Shown: positions 42,719-51,288 of the stretch, in pieces
Numbering within the stretch: position 1 is the first letter of the stretch
Layout: every line of letters begins with the position of its first letter
Source of the DNA: Gemmatimonadota bacterium
GTDB lineage: Bacteria > Gemmatimonadota > Gemmatimonadetes > Longimicrobiales > Gaopeijiaceae
DNA length: 64,000 nt
Direction: 5' to 3'
Assembly: GCA_028874905.1 (NCBI GenBank)
Contig: JAPPGZ010000079.1
Coordinates: forward strand, 1-64,000
The notes under the pieces: generated by a model
What the model was told of the DNA's origin: nothing
Database searches by the model: none
The model's input: only the letters and a program-made list of their open reading frames with translations
Translations under genes and position numbers: made by a program

Positions 42719-44551
42719 ATGGGGTCCCCCCGCAAACGCTCGACGACCACCCGCAGGGACTTTCTCGCTGGCTCCGCGGCGCTGGCCGCCGGCGGGTTCG
42801 CTGCATGTGACGCGGGCGCGGGCAGCGGCCCGGCCGAGGCTGGGGCAGGCGGCGAAGACCCGCTCCAGTCCGCTCCCGAAGCCGGCGAGGCCGCCCCCCA
42901 GCCGTCCCCCGACATCACTGCCGCCACCATCGCCGAGGCCGAGAAGCTCCACGCCGTCACCTACACGGACGAAGAGCGCGAACAGCTGCTGCAGTCGATC
43001 GGCGGGCAGGTCGCCGGGGTGCGCCAGCTCCGCGACGTGCCGCGCGAACTGGCGCTCCAGCCTGCGATCACCTTCGACCCCCGGCTGCCGGGCGAGTCCT
43101 ACCCGCCACAGGAGAACCGGGTCGTCCTCTCCTCCGAAAACCCCGGACCCTTGCCGGACAACGAGGCCGACATCGCCTACGCTTCGGTCCGCGAGCAGGC
43201 CCACTGGATCCGCACGGGCCAGATCACCAGCCGCCGCCTCACCGAGATCTACCTGTCGCGGATCGAGCGGCTGGCGCCCGACCTCTACTGCTACATCACC
43301 GTCACCGCCGACCACGCCCTCGCACAGGCCGCCGAGTCGGACCGCGAACTGGCCACGGGGCGTTACCGGGGCGAACTTCACGGCATCCCGTACGGGATCA
43401 AGGACTGCTTCAACACGGCCGGGATCGCCACGACCTGGGGCGCGGCCCCCTACCGGGATCAGGTGCCCGACCGCGACGCCCGCATCGTGACCATGCTCCG
43501 CGACGCCGGCGCCGTCCTCCTCGGCAAGCTCGCGACCGCCAGCCTCGCCAACGGCTACCGGTGGTACGGGGGGAGGGTCCGCAACCCGTGGAACACCGAA
43601 GAGCACGCGGGCGGCTCCAGCGCCGGGCCGGGTTCGGCGACCGCTGCCGCGCTGTGCTCGTTCTCGATCGGAACCGACAGCCTGGGCTCGATCCTCAACC
43701 CGGCCGACCAGTGTGGCGTCGTCGGCCTGCGCGCGACCTTCGGACGGGTGCCGACCGCCGGCGCCATGCCCCTGACCCCCAGCCTCGACCGAATCGGGCC
43801 GCTTGCCCGCCGCGTCGAGGATGCGGTGCCGGTCATGGCCGCGATCAACGGCCCGGATCCGACGTCGGCGTCGTCCATCGACATGGGGTTCGACTACGAT
43901 GCGGCCCTCGACCCGCGCACCCTGCGCGTCGGCTACTCGCCGGACTGGTTCCGCGAGGTCGGCTTCGGACCCGGCGCCACCGTCCCGGTCGCCGACGCCC
44001 ACCTGGAGGCGCTCGAGGCGCTCCGCGAACTGGGTGTCGAGATGGTCGAGGTCGAGCTGCCTTCGTTCCCGTACAGCGCGCTCATCCCCAACCTGTACGT
44101 GGAAGCCGCGGCCATCTACGAGGAGCTGACGCTCGACGGCCGCGACGACCAGCTGCCCCCGGAGGGCTGGCCCAACGCGTGGCGGCAGGTGCGGATGCTG
44201 TCCGCGGTCGACTACCTGCAGGCCGAGCGCCTCCGCCGCGGCCTCATGCACGAGTTCGACCGGATCTACAGCGACGTGGACGCGCTATTCGCCCCGACCT
44301 ACGGCTCCTTCGAGCTGCTGATGGCGATGAACTACACCGGACACCCGGGGATCGGCCTGCGCGCCGGCCTGGACGAGAGCCCGACCCGGAGCGCGGGCCC
44401 GGTTCCGGACGATCCGCAGGGAGAGCAGCACACGATCACGCGTAATGTGGCTTTTCATGGCGGACTCTTCGAAGAGGGGAAGATCCTCGCGCTGGCCCGG
44501 GCGCTCGAGGAGCGGCTTGGGGTGTATCACCACCGCCCGCCGATCGGGTAG
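42719..44551 (+). CDS. Amidase-signature enzyme with Tat signal
   Basis: A 610-residue exported amidase. The Tat motif TTRRDFLAG (about 10-18) and Cys30 precede a Glu/Pro/Ala-rich spacer. The catalytic triad is Lys228 (GIKD), cis-Ser300 in HAGGSSAGPG and Ser324 in TDSLGSI. Note that the usual G-G-S-I-R has become L-G-S-I-L, an uncommon change next to the nucleophile. It hydrolyses amides to acid and ammonia; the partner gene upstream (ureohydrolase) releases urea or ammonia from guanidino compounds, so the pair may scavenge nitrogen outside the cytoplasm. Cotranscription is likely. Confidence 0.88.
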   Translation: MGSPRKRSTTTRRDFLAGSAALAAGGFAACDAGAGSGPAEAGAGGEDPLQSAPEAGEAAPQPSPDITAATIAEAEKLHAVTYTDEEREQLLQSIGGQVAGVRQLRDVPRELALQPAITFDPRLPGESYPPQENRVVLSSENPGPLPDNEADIAYASVREQAHWIRTGQITSRRLTEIYLSRIERLAPDLYCYITVTADHALAQAAESDRELATGRYRGELHGIPYGIKDCFNTAGIATTWGAAPYRDQVPDRDARIVTMLRDAGAVLLGKLATASLANGYRWYGGRVRNPWNTEEHAGGSSAGPGSATAAALCSFSIGTDSLGSILNPADQCGVVGLRATFGRVPTAGAMPLTPSLDRIGPLARRVEDAVPVMAAINGPDPTSASSIDMGFDYDAALDPRTLRVGYSPDWFREVGFGPGATVPVADAHLEALEALRELGVEMVEVELPSFPYSALIPNLYVEAAAIYEELTLDGRDDQLPPEGWPNAWRQVRMLSAVDYLQAERLRRGLMHEFDRIYSDVDALFAPTYGSFELLMAMNYTGHPGIGLRAGLDESPTRSAGPVPDDPQGEQHTITRNVAFHGGLFEEGKILALARALEERLGVYHHRPPIG

Positions 44552-44596
44552 GGGGCAGTCCGTGGACAGAGCCGTCCGAGCACCGAGAGCGGCGAG

Positions 44597-44679
44597 GCGC
44601 CGGGCCGGCAAGGCGCGACGAAGGGCCAGTAGCAGCGCTACGGGGCCGAGGAGCAACGCAGAGCGAAGCGGTCCGGCGC
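44597..44679. repeat. REP-like palindromic intergenic element
   Basis: In the 235-base gap after the amidase gene, an 83-base near-palindrome has outer arms GCGCCGG (44597-44603) and CCGGCGC (44673-44679). The inner hairpin GTAGC-AGC-GCTAC (44629-44641) is flanked by GGCC on both sides. The remaining arms are similar but imperfect. It looks like a dispersed bulged-hairpin element; no second copy is seen in this window. The rest of the gap shows nothing recognisable. Confidence 0.5.
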
Positions 44680-44786
44680 GGATGCATCGCCGCTCAAATG
44701 CCGGGGGGAATCTGTCCGCGGGCTGCTAAGGGACGCGAAAGTCCCGGATTCGCGCGGTGCGCCCGCACGGCCGCGCGACCGGACGC

Positions 44787-45230
44787 CTACTCCCCGGACC
44801 ACCCCCGCGACGGCTTTTTCGGCGGCCCGGTGTCTGACGGGATGACGAGTTCCAGCCCGGTGTGGCGGGCGATCACCGCGAAGTCGCGGTTGCGGGCCAG
44901 GAGGGGGCGGCCCTTGTCCAGCGCGGTTGCGGCGACCAGGCAGTCGACGGTCGAGCGGATCGTGAAGCCGGCTCGGCGGCAGATGCGGTAGATTCGCGCG
45001 GCGCCCTCATACGCTTCAATCGAACTTGGAACCAGGATCTCGAAACGGTTCAAGAGTTTCAGGAGCTCCGCGGCCCTGTTGTCGCGGTTGGTCCCGGAGA
45101 GCACCTCCGTGACGACCGCCGCCGGGGTGCCAATGGGTTGCCCGCTCCGTACGCTGGCTTGCAGAGTGAGATGGGTCGGGCTACCCGTCTTGCGCAGATA
45201 CTCGACCCACGCCGAAGTGTCGACGATCAC
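44787..45230 (-). CDS. PIN-domain toxin, VapC family
   Basis: A 147-residue PIN-domain RNase. Acidic residues expected at the active site are present: Asp4 (MIVDTSAW), Glu42 (VTEVLSG), Asp96 (STVDCLVAATA) and Asp116 (ARNRDF). VapC toxins cut tRNA or rRNA and are held in check by the partner antitoxin. It overlaps the antitoxin gene by four bases, antitoxin first, the normal order. The C-terminus extends about 15 residues past the fold with basic residues. Confidence 0.9.
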   Translation of the reverse strand: MIVDTSAWVEYLRKTGSPTHLTLQASVRSGQPIGTPAAVVTEVLSGTNRDNRAAELLKLLNRFEILVPSSIEAYEGAARIYRICRRAGFTIRSTVDCLVAATALDKGRPLLARNRDFAVIARHTGLELVIPSDTGPPKKPSRGWSGE

Positions 45231-45667
45231 TCCTGGTCAAGGCGCCTGACGGGGTCGATCATTTCGATCGGGTCGTTGTCCCGCATTTCGTCGAGATCTC
45301 CTTCCCAGCCGAACCCCTCCATCGCGAGCGCTTCCTCCTTGGTCATCGGCGCAAACGCCTGCCGGCAGACCGCCTCCTTCACGGCCGCCGACCAGTCGCG
45401 CAGGTTGTAGCGCTGGCGCACGGCTTCCAGATGGTCCTCCATCAGCCGTACCTCAAGGGTCACGTAGCGGAGGAACTCCGGCTTGATGACCGAATAGTTC
45501 GGGCGCGCTTCGCGCACGGCGGCCGCCCCGCCGCGCCGGTCAAGCTCCGCCGCGCCGCGCAGCGTGCGGCGCACCCACGCGGACACCGTGACGCTGTTGC
45601 GCCTGGCCGCATCCCGGACCTCCTCGAGGTCGGCGTCGGACATCACTACCTGGAGTCGCTTACTCAT
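45227..45667 (-). CDS. Antitoxin with ribbon-helix-helix N-terminus and VapB-like second half
   Basis: A 146-residue protein, longer than a typical VapB (about 70-90). Residues 1-45 form a CopG/ribbon-helix-helix-type DNA-binding domain (RLQVVMSDADLEEVRDAARRN, VSAWVRRTLR). Residues about 67-100 (YVTLEVRLMEDHLEAVRQRY) resemble the DUF2191/VapB strand-helix opening, and the acidic tail to the end could clasp the toxin. It could represent two fused antitoxin modules. The gene overlaps the toxin gene (ATGA) and is preceded by a perfect palindrome, consistent with autoregulation. Confidence 0.75.
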   Translation of the reverse strand: MSKRLQVVMSDADLEEVRDAARRNSVTVSAWVRRTLRGAAELDRRGGAAAVREARPNYSVIKPEFLRYVTLEVRLMEDHLEAVRQRYNLRDWSAAVKEAVCRQAFAPMTKEEALAMEGFGWEGDLDEMRDNDPIEMIDPVRRLDQE

Positions 45668-45671
45668 CTTT

Positions 45672-45688
45672 TGAGTATATCATACTCA
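45672..45688. promoter_or_regulatory. Operator palindrome of the toxin-antitoxin operon
   Basis: TGAGTAT-ATC-ATACTCA is a perfect 7+3+7 inverted repeat, 4 bases upstream of the antitoxin start codon (45665-45667). A TATGATATACT-type -10 sequence on the minus strand overlaps it. Bound antitoxin or toxin-antitoxin complex would block RNA polymerase. A partial second ACTCATCTTT copy lies on each side. Confidence 0.75.
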
Positions 45689-45784
45689 TCTTTGCCCGCA
45701 AGGTTCCAGGTGGGGCATCGTGTAGGCATCCCGTGTACCCCGGCGGCCAAGCGCCGCGCACGACCCAATGCCGGAGAGCCACCC

Positions 45785-47926
45785 ATGAAGCGCCGCACCG
45801 CAATCTCCCCCATTCTCGCCCTCGCCACGCTCGCCCTGGCCGCGCTCACCGCCGCGCCGGCGCAGGCCCAGCGCTTCTCGATCGAGGACGTTCTCAGTCC
45901 CGGCTACCCGGTCCAGCTGGTCGCGGCGAAGGCCGCCGACCGCATTGCGTGGATCGAGTACGAGGAGGGGCGCCGCAACGTCTACACGGCGGCGGCGCCC
46001 GATTTCGAGCCCGTGCGGCTCACGCGCTACGAGGACGACGACGGGCGCGACCTGTCGAACCTGCGCATCTCCGACGACGGCTCCACGCTGGTCTTCCTGC
46101 GCGGCCATACTCCGAACCGGGAGGGATGGATCGCGAACCCGGCCAGCGATCCCCGCGGGGCCGAGCGCGCGGTGTGGGCGGTGGGCACGGCGGGCGGCGA
46201 GCCGTGGCGGGTGGTCGAGGCGTGGAACGTGGCGCTGTCGCCGGACGGTGAATGGGTCGCCTACGCGAAGGACGGGGCGATCTACCGCGCGCCGGTCAAC
46301 CCGGGCGTGGTCACGACCGAGCCCGAACGGCCGCTCTTCAGCGTCTTTGGCAGCCAGGGCAGTCCGGTGTGGTCGCCCGACTCGCGCAGAATCGCCTTCG
46401 TGAGCGACCGCGAGGATCACAGCTTCATCGGCGTCTACGACACCGACAACCCCGACATCACCTACCTGGGACCGGCCGTGGACCGCGACATCGGCCCGAC
46501 CTGGTCACCCGACGGCACCCGGGTCGCCTTCATCCGCAGACCTGGGTTGCCCTTCGGGGCGCGGGCCGACCTGGGCGAGGCGAGCCCGGACGACCTGCCG
46601 GACGGCATGACCGAGGCGCGCTTCGCGGGCGGCTACGACTTCTCGATATGGGTCGGCGACGTGCGCACCGGCGAGGCGCGCGAGGTGTGGCACAACGCCC
46701 CGGACGACGAGATCCACCGCGAAGTGCGCTCGGTGACCTGGGCAGGCGACCACTTGATCTTCCAGGCCGAGCCGGACGGGTGGCGCCGGTACTACTCGGT
46801 GGCCGCGGCAGGGGCTACCACTTCACCCGCCGAACTTACCCCGGGAGACGGCATCGCGGAGTACATCTCGCTGTCGTCGGATGGCCGCACTCTCTTCTAC
46901 GCCACCAACGCGGGGGATATCGACCGCCGCCACCTGTGGCGCGTGCCCACGGCGGGGGGCGACGCTCGGCAGCTCACCCACGGCGACGGCATCGAGACCT
47001 ACCCGGCCGCGCTGGCGTCGGGACGCGATGTGGCGGTGCTGTACGCGGATGCCAGCCAGCCGCTGACCGTGGCCGTGGTGCCCGCCGACGGCGGCGAGGC
47101 GAGGACGATCCGGGAGCTGCCGGCACGCTACCCCCTCGACGAGCACGTCGTGCCCGAGGCGGTCACGCTCGAGGCCGAGGACGGCTTCGAGTTCAACAAC
47201 CAGCTCTTCCTGCCTCCGGACCTGCAGCCCGGCGAGAAGCGGCCGGCGATGATCTTCATCCACGGAGGGTCGCGGCGGCAGATGCTGCTCGGCTACCACT
47301 ACATGCACTTCTATCACATGGCCTACGCGATGAACCAGTACTTCGCGAACAAGGGCTACGTGGTGCTGTCGGTGAACTACCGGAGCGGCATCGGGTACGG
47401 CCGCGAGTTCCGCAATGCTCCGGGGCGGGGGCGCCTGGGCAACACCGAATACCGCGACATCAAGGCGGCCGGCGAATACCTGCGCGACCGCGACGACGTG
47501 GATGCGGCCCGAATCGGGCTCTGGGGGCTCTCGTATGGCGGCATTCTCACGGCGCAGGGTCTGGCGCGCGACTCGGACCTGTTCGCGGCGGGCGTCGACA
47601 TCGCCGGCGTGCACCTGTGGGGGAACTCGATCGACCCGGAGACGGTGTCGTACCAGTCGTCGTCCGTGGCCGAGGTCGAGAACTGGACCTCACCCGTGCT
47701 GCTGATCCACGGCGACGACGACCGCAACGTGGCGTTCTCGCAGACGGTCGGCCTGGTGCAACTGCTGCGCGCGCAGGGCGTGCCGCACGAGCTGATCGTG
47801 TTCCCGGACGACGTGCACGACTTTCTGCTGCACGAGCGCTGGCTAATCACGTTTGACGCGACGGACGACTTCTTTGACCGCTACATGGGGGGTGATGGGG
47901 CGGTGGCGACGGAGGGGAGGCGGTAG
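45785..47926 (+). CDS. S9-family (prolyl-oligopeptidase-like) serine peptidase, exported
   Basis: A 713-residue secreted peptidase: signal peptide ending near AQAQ, a WD40-like/TolB-type beta-propeller with repeats such as VWSPDSRRIAFVSDRED and TWSPDGTRVAFIRR (about 40-420), and an alpha/beta hydrolase domain. The catalytic Ser583 is in GLSYGG, Asp646 in HGDDDRN and His678 in DDVHDF. It cleaves short peptides, probably from the N-terminus (DPP-IV/acylaminoacyl-type). The ATG at 45785 was chosen for the signal. It is divergent from the toxin-antitoxin unit and converges on the S15-type hydrolase gene. Confidence 0.93.
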   Translation: MKRRTAISPILALATLALAALTAAPAQAQRFSIEDVLSPGYPVQLVAAKAADRIAWIEYEEGRRNVYTAAAPDFEPVRLTRYEDDDGRDLSNLRISDDGSTLVFLRGHTPNREGWIANPASDPRGAERAVWAVGTAGGEPWRVVEAWNVALSPDGEWVAYAKDGAIYRAPVNPGVVTTEPERPLFSVFGSQGSPVWSPDSRRIAFVSDREDHSFIGVYDTDNPDITYLGPAVDRDIGPTWSPDGTRVAFIRRPGLPFGARADLGEASPDDLPDGMTEARFAGGYDFSIWVGDVRTGEAREVWHNAPDDEIHREVRSVTWAGDHLIFQAEPDGWRRYYSVAAAGATTSPAELTPGDGIAEYISLSSDGRTLFYATNAGDIDRRHLWRVPTAGGDARQLTHGDGIETYPAALASGRDVAVLYADASQPLTVAVVPADGGEARTIRELPARYPLDEHVVPEAVTLEAEDGFEFNNQLFLPPDLQPGEKRPAMIFIHGGSRRQMLLGYHYMHFYHMAYAMNQYFANKGYVVLSVNYRSGIGYGREFRNAPGRGRLGNTEYRDIKAAGEYLRDRDDVDAARIGLWGLSYGGILTAQGLARDSDLFAAGVDIAGVHLWGNSIDPETVSYQSSSVAEVENWTSPVLLIHGDDDRNVAFSQTVGLVQLLRAQGVPHELIVFPDDVHDFLLHERWLITFDATDDFFDRYMGGDGAVATEGRR

Positions 47927-48012
47927 GGGGGTGTCAGTCTTCCCGGACAAGCCGACATCCTCCTCCGAGGAAGCGTGCCCGCCGGATCAACGTGGTCATC
48001 CCGCCGCCCCCC

Positions 48013-49902
48013 TCAACTCACCGGCCTGAGCGCCCTCCTCAGCGCCTCGACACCCCCCACCACCGGTAGCGACACACTCGTCCCGCGCAAATCCACCGTC
48101 AGCATCGTGCCCGGGTCCGGATGCACCGTGAAGTACTTGTCGCTCGAAAACACCATCAGCCCGATCCGCGCGCCCGCCGGAATCACTTGATCATCCGGCT
48201 GCAGCGAGAACTCCAGTTCGACGAACTCGCCGGGCGTGAGGTCGGTACCGGACCTGGGACTCCCAATGTCCGCCGCACCGGCATTGGCCGGATCGGCCCA
48301 GCCCTTGGTGATGACGTTGTCGTTGATGTCGTCGCCGTCGGTCCAGGGGAGCGAGACGAGCCAGACGGTCAGATTTGCCGCGGCTGCATCGGAGGCAACG
48401 CGCACGCGGACCGTGGCCACGCCCGAAAGGTGAACATCCTGCTGGAGCGACGGTGTCGCATATAGAAGCCGGTGGTTCGACCATTCCGCCGCGGCGAGTT
48501 GGCCGCCCTCAAAGGCAAAATTGTCCACAACGCCGCCTGTACCGTCTGCATCGCCAGTGGTGAGGTCACCGTCGTTGAGCGAGAGGGTTCCGGTCCAGTT
48601 GCCGTCGCCCGCGGGATGCAGAGGGACGCCCTCGGCCTCGGGGTGCGGATAGTCCGGGTAGGGGGTGGGCTGCTGGCGGTCGTCGGCCTCGCGGACGATC
48701 CAGGCGCGCGGGTCGTTCTCGACGCCGTTTTCGACGCCCAGGACGTAGCGGGTGAACCAGCGGTTCATCATTTCGAGGGGCGGGGGACCGCCGTGGCCGC
48801 CCTGGTGATAGTAGATCTGGACGGGGACGCCGCGGGTCTTGAGCGCCTCGGTGATGCGGTAGCTGTGCTCGGGCATCACGTTCCAGTCGTTGAAGGCGTG
48901 GGCCATGAGGGTGGCGGCGCGGACGCCGTCGATGTGGTTCAGGTAGTCGCGGCCGGCCCAGAAGTCGTTGTAGTCGCCGGTGGTGCGGTCGAGTTCGGCG
49001 TACATCTCGTCGCGCACGTTGGCAATGCAGTAGTCGCGCACGTCGGGATAGCCGCTGAAGATGAAGTCGAAGAGGACGTCGATGTCCTCGCCGGGGTATC
49101 CGCCGGGGGAGCGCACGAGGCCGTTCGAGCGGTAGTAGTGGTAGTACGACGTATTGGGCGCGACGGGGATGATCGCTTCGAGGCCGTCGACGCCGGTGGT
49201 GGCGGCGGCCAGGGGCAGGGTGCCGTTGTAGGAGGTGCCGGTCATGCCGACCTTGCCGGTAGCCCAGTAGGCCTCGACGGGTTCGCCGCCGTCCACGCTG
49301 GTGAAGCCGCGCGCGCGTCCGTTCAGCCAGTCGATGACGGCCTTGGGCGCGAGCGACTCGTTGGCGCCGCCGACGGTGGGGCAGCCCTGGGACTGCCCGG
49401 TGCCGGGGGACTGGGAGTGGATGACTGCGAAGCCGCGCGGGACCCAGGTGCGAATGTGCGAGTTGGAGATGACCGGCTGGCGCTCGATGTGCCGGATGGT
49501 TGCGGGGAAGGGGTCGCGGGCCGGGGGATCGCCGCCGACCTCCTGCCGCAGGTTCCAGAAGTGGTCGAAGTTGAGCCCGGCGACGCCGGAGTAGTAGGGA
49601 CTGGTCTCGTAGATGGCGGAGACCGTGAGCCCCTCGGTGTCGGTCTGGCCGGGGCGCGTGACGGCGACGTGCACGCGGTCGGGCCGGCCGTCGCCGTCGG
49701 TGTCGAACTCGGTCTCGACCCACAGGTCGTGGCGGATCCAGGTGGCCGAGTCGGCGAAGGCGGGGACGATCTGGGCCTGACCGTCCTCGATGACGGGGCC
49801 GGTCTGGGCGGTGGCGGGGGTGGTGAGGGCGAGGAGCGTGAGGGCGAGGGCGGTGGCGGCGGGCGAGGTCAGGGCCGTGGCCACGGGGCGGGAGTATTTC
49901 AT
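48013..49902 (-). CDS. CocE/NonD-family (Xaa-Pro dipeptidyl-peptidase, S15-type) hydrolase, exported
   Basis: A 629-residue exported serine hydrolase. Signal peptide about 33 residues, then an alpha/beta hydrolase with the nucleophile in VGMTGTSYNG, a helical cap (YYHYYRSNGLVRSPGG) and a C-terminal jelly-roll (from about residue 420) typical of S15 peptidases and cocaine esterases. The MTGTSYNG motif and SSYYHY cap favour X-prolyl dipeptidyl-peptidase activity. The start at 49902 begins the signal; an ATG at 49932 would add ten residues. It follows the class V aminotransferase gene by about 37 bases and is probably in its operon. Confidence 0.9.
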   Translation of the reverse strand: MKYSRPVATALTSPAATALALTLLALTTPATAQTGPVIEDGQAQIVPAFADSATWIRHDLWVETEFDTDGDGRPDRVHVAVTRPGQTDTEGLTVSAIYETSPYYSGVAGLNFDHFWNLRQEVGGDPPARDPFPATIRHIERQPVISNSHIRTWVPRGFAVIHSQSPGTGQSQGCPTVGGANESLAPKAVIDWLNGRARGFTSVDGGEPVEAYWATGKVGMTGTSYNGTLPLAAATTGVDGLEAIIPVAPNTSYYHYYRSNGLVRSPGGYPGEDIDVLFDFIFSGYPDVRDYCIANVRDEMYAELDRTTGDYNDFWAGRDYLNHIDGVRAATLMAHAFNDWNVMPEHSYRITEALKTRGVPVQIYYHQGGHGGPPPLEMMNRWFTRYVLGVENGVENDPRAWIVREADDRQQPTPYPDYPHPEAEGVPLHPAGDGNWTGTLSLNDGDLTTGDADGTGGVVDNFAFEGGQLAAAEWSNHRLLYATPSLQQDVHLSGVATVRVRVASDAAAANLTVWLVSLPWTDGDDINDNVITKGWADPANAGAADIGSPRSGTDLTPGEFVELEFSLQPDDQVIPAGARIGLMVFSSDKYFTVHPDPGTMLTVDLRGTSVSLPVVGGVEALRRALRPVS

Positions 49903-49939
49903 GAGTCGAGTCCGAGGGTTGGGTTGGGACATCGGGACG

Positions 49940-51271
49940 TTACGAACACCGCTCGCTGATCGCCGCGACCGCGGCGTCGATCTCGTCCCGGGTGTTGAAG
50001 AAGTGTATGGAAAGGCGGAAGTCGCGGGGATGTTTGACCGGCGAGGCCAGAATGCCGGCGTTTTCGCGCAGGTCGTTGTAGAGGTCGGTGGCGTCGCAGC
50101 CTGCGGGGAGCTGGAGCACGAATACGCCCGAGCGGTCGGGGCGGGCCCGGGGTGACGACACGGAGAGGGTGGCGGTCGCGTCCACGGCCTCGATCGCGTG
50201 GTCGACCAGGGCCTGGATGCGGTCGCTGGTCCGCTCGAGGCCAATGCCCTCCATCCACTCGACGGCGCTGGCGAAGCCGGCGAAGTCGGCCAGGGCGCGC
50301 GTGCCGAACTCATAGCGCGCCGCGCTCGGGAGCAAGGTGTAGTCGCCTTCGTAGTCCATGGTCGCGTGGCTGTGGGAACCTGCCCAGCTGAGTTGCACGT
50401 CATCGAGGACCTCGCTCCGGACGAAGAGCGCGCCCGTGCCCTTGGGGCCGAGCAGCCACTTGTGGCCGCAGGTCGAATAGCAATCGCAACCGAGTGCGCG
50501 GAAGTCGGTAGGGACGCAGCCCGGGCCCTGGGCGCCGTCAAGGTGGTAGCGCACGTCGCGGCTGCGGAGCAGGTCGGCGAGTTCGGCGGACTCGTCGGTG
50601 GGGATCGTACGCCCGTTGTTCCGCGACACGTGGCTGATACTGACCATCCGGGTCTGGGGGGACAGGTGCGCCCTGATCTCGCCAAAGAGCGAGGTCCCGG
50701 CGGTGAGATCGATCTCCCGGATGACGATCCCGAACCGGTCGCGCAGGACGTACCACGGGATGACGTTGGCGGGGTGCTCGACGTTGGAGATGATCACCTC
50801 GTCGCCCGGCTGCCAGTTCAGGCTCCAGGCCACGATGGAGATGCCTTCCGATGTGCTGTGCGTTAGCGCGACCTCATTGGCTCCAGCACCGAACACGCGC
50901 CCGAGTTGAGCACGCAGATCCGGTTCGATGCGGGCCATGTCGGTTGCGTAGCGGGGATCGGCGGGACCCCGGTTCTGGAAGTCCAGGCGCTCGGCGACCG
51001 TGGCCATGACCGTGTCCGGAGAGGGACCGATGCCTCCGGTCTGAAGGTACACGCTGCCGGTGGCGGCCGGGATCTCGGCGCGGGCGCGGGCGACCCAGGC
51101 GTCCTGTGGGCGGGTGCCGGCCACCGTCCGATTCGCTGGGGCGGGCGGCACTGCGCCGCGGGCGGAAGCGTCCGAGTGCAGCGCCGCGAGCCGCTCGACC
51201 GGCACGACCGGCGCCGCGGCGGCCCACAGGGCAGTGTGCCGAAGAAACCGGCGGCGGTCGGGGGTCGACAT
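49940..51271 (-). CDS. Class V aminotransferase-fold PLP enzyme with Tat signal
   Basis: A 443-residue PLP enzyme of the cysteine-desulfurase/isopenicillin-N-epimerase type. The N-terminus has a Tat signal (RRRFLRHTALWAAAA), so it is exported with its cofactor already bound. The PLP Lys is in STCGHKWLLGPKGTG, the phosphate- and Asp-site region is RYHLDGAQGPG (Asp for the PLP nitrogen), and ALTHSTSEGISI matches the phosphate loop. Cysteine desulfurases have a catalytic Cys that I do not see, so racemase/epimerase or lyase activity is more likely. It lies between the purine permease and the S15-type hydrolase on the same strand. Confidence 0.88.
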   Translation of the reverse strand: MSTPDRRRFLRHTALWAAAAPVVPVERLAALHSDASARGAVPPAPANRTVAGTRPQDAWVARARAEIPAATGSVYLQTGGIGPSPDTVMATVAERLDFQNRGPADPRYATDMARIEPDLRAQLGRVFGAGANEVALTHSTSEGISIVAWSLNWQPGDEVIISNVEHPANVIPWYVLRDRFGIVIREIDLTAGTSLFGEIRAHLSPQTRMVSISHVSRNNGRTIPTDESAELADLLRSRDVRYHLDGAQGPGCVPTDFRALGCDCYSTCGHKWLLGPKGTGALFVRSEVLDDVQLSWAGSHSHATMDYEGDYTLLPSAARYEFGTRALADFAGFASAVEWMEGIGLERTSDRIQALVDHAIEAVDATATLSVSSPRARPDRSGVFVLQLPAGCDATDLYNDLRENAGILASPVKHPRDFRLSIHFFNTRDEIDAAVAAISERCS

Positions 51272-51288
51272 CCGGGTGTCGGCCGTCG

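Noticed and set aside
42248-44251. Long minus-strand frame of about 667 codons opposite the amidase gene
   Set aside because: It is the complement of a gene with clear catalytic motifs; its own translation is Arg/Gly/Val-rich with no family features.
48472-49959. Long plus-strand frame opposite the S15-type hydrolase
   Set aside because: Low-complexity Gly/Val/Ala translation opposite a gene with a signal peptide and active-site motif.
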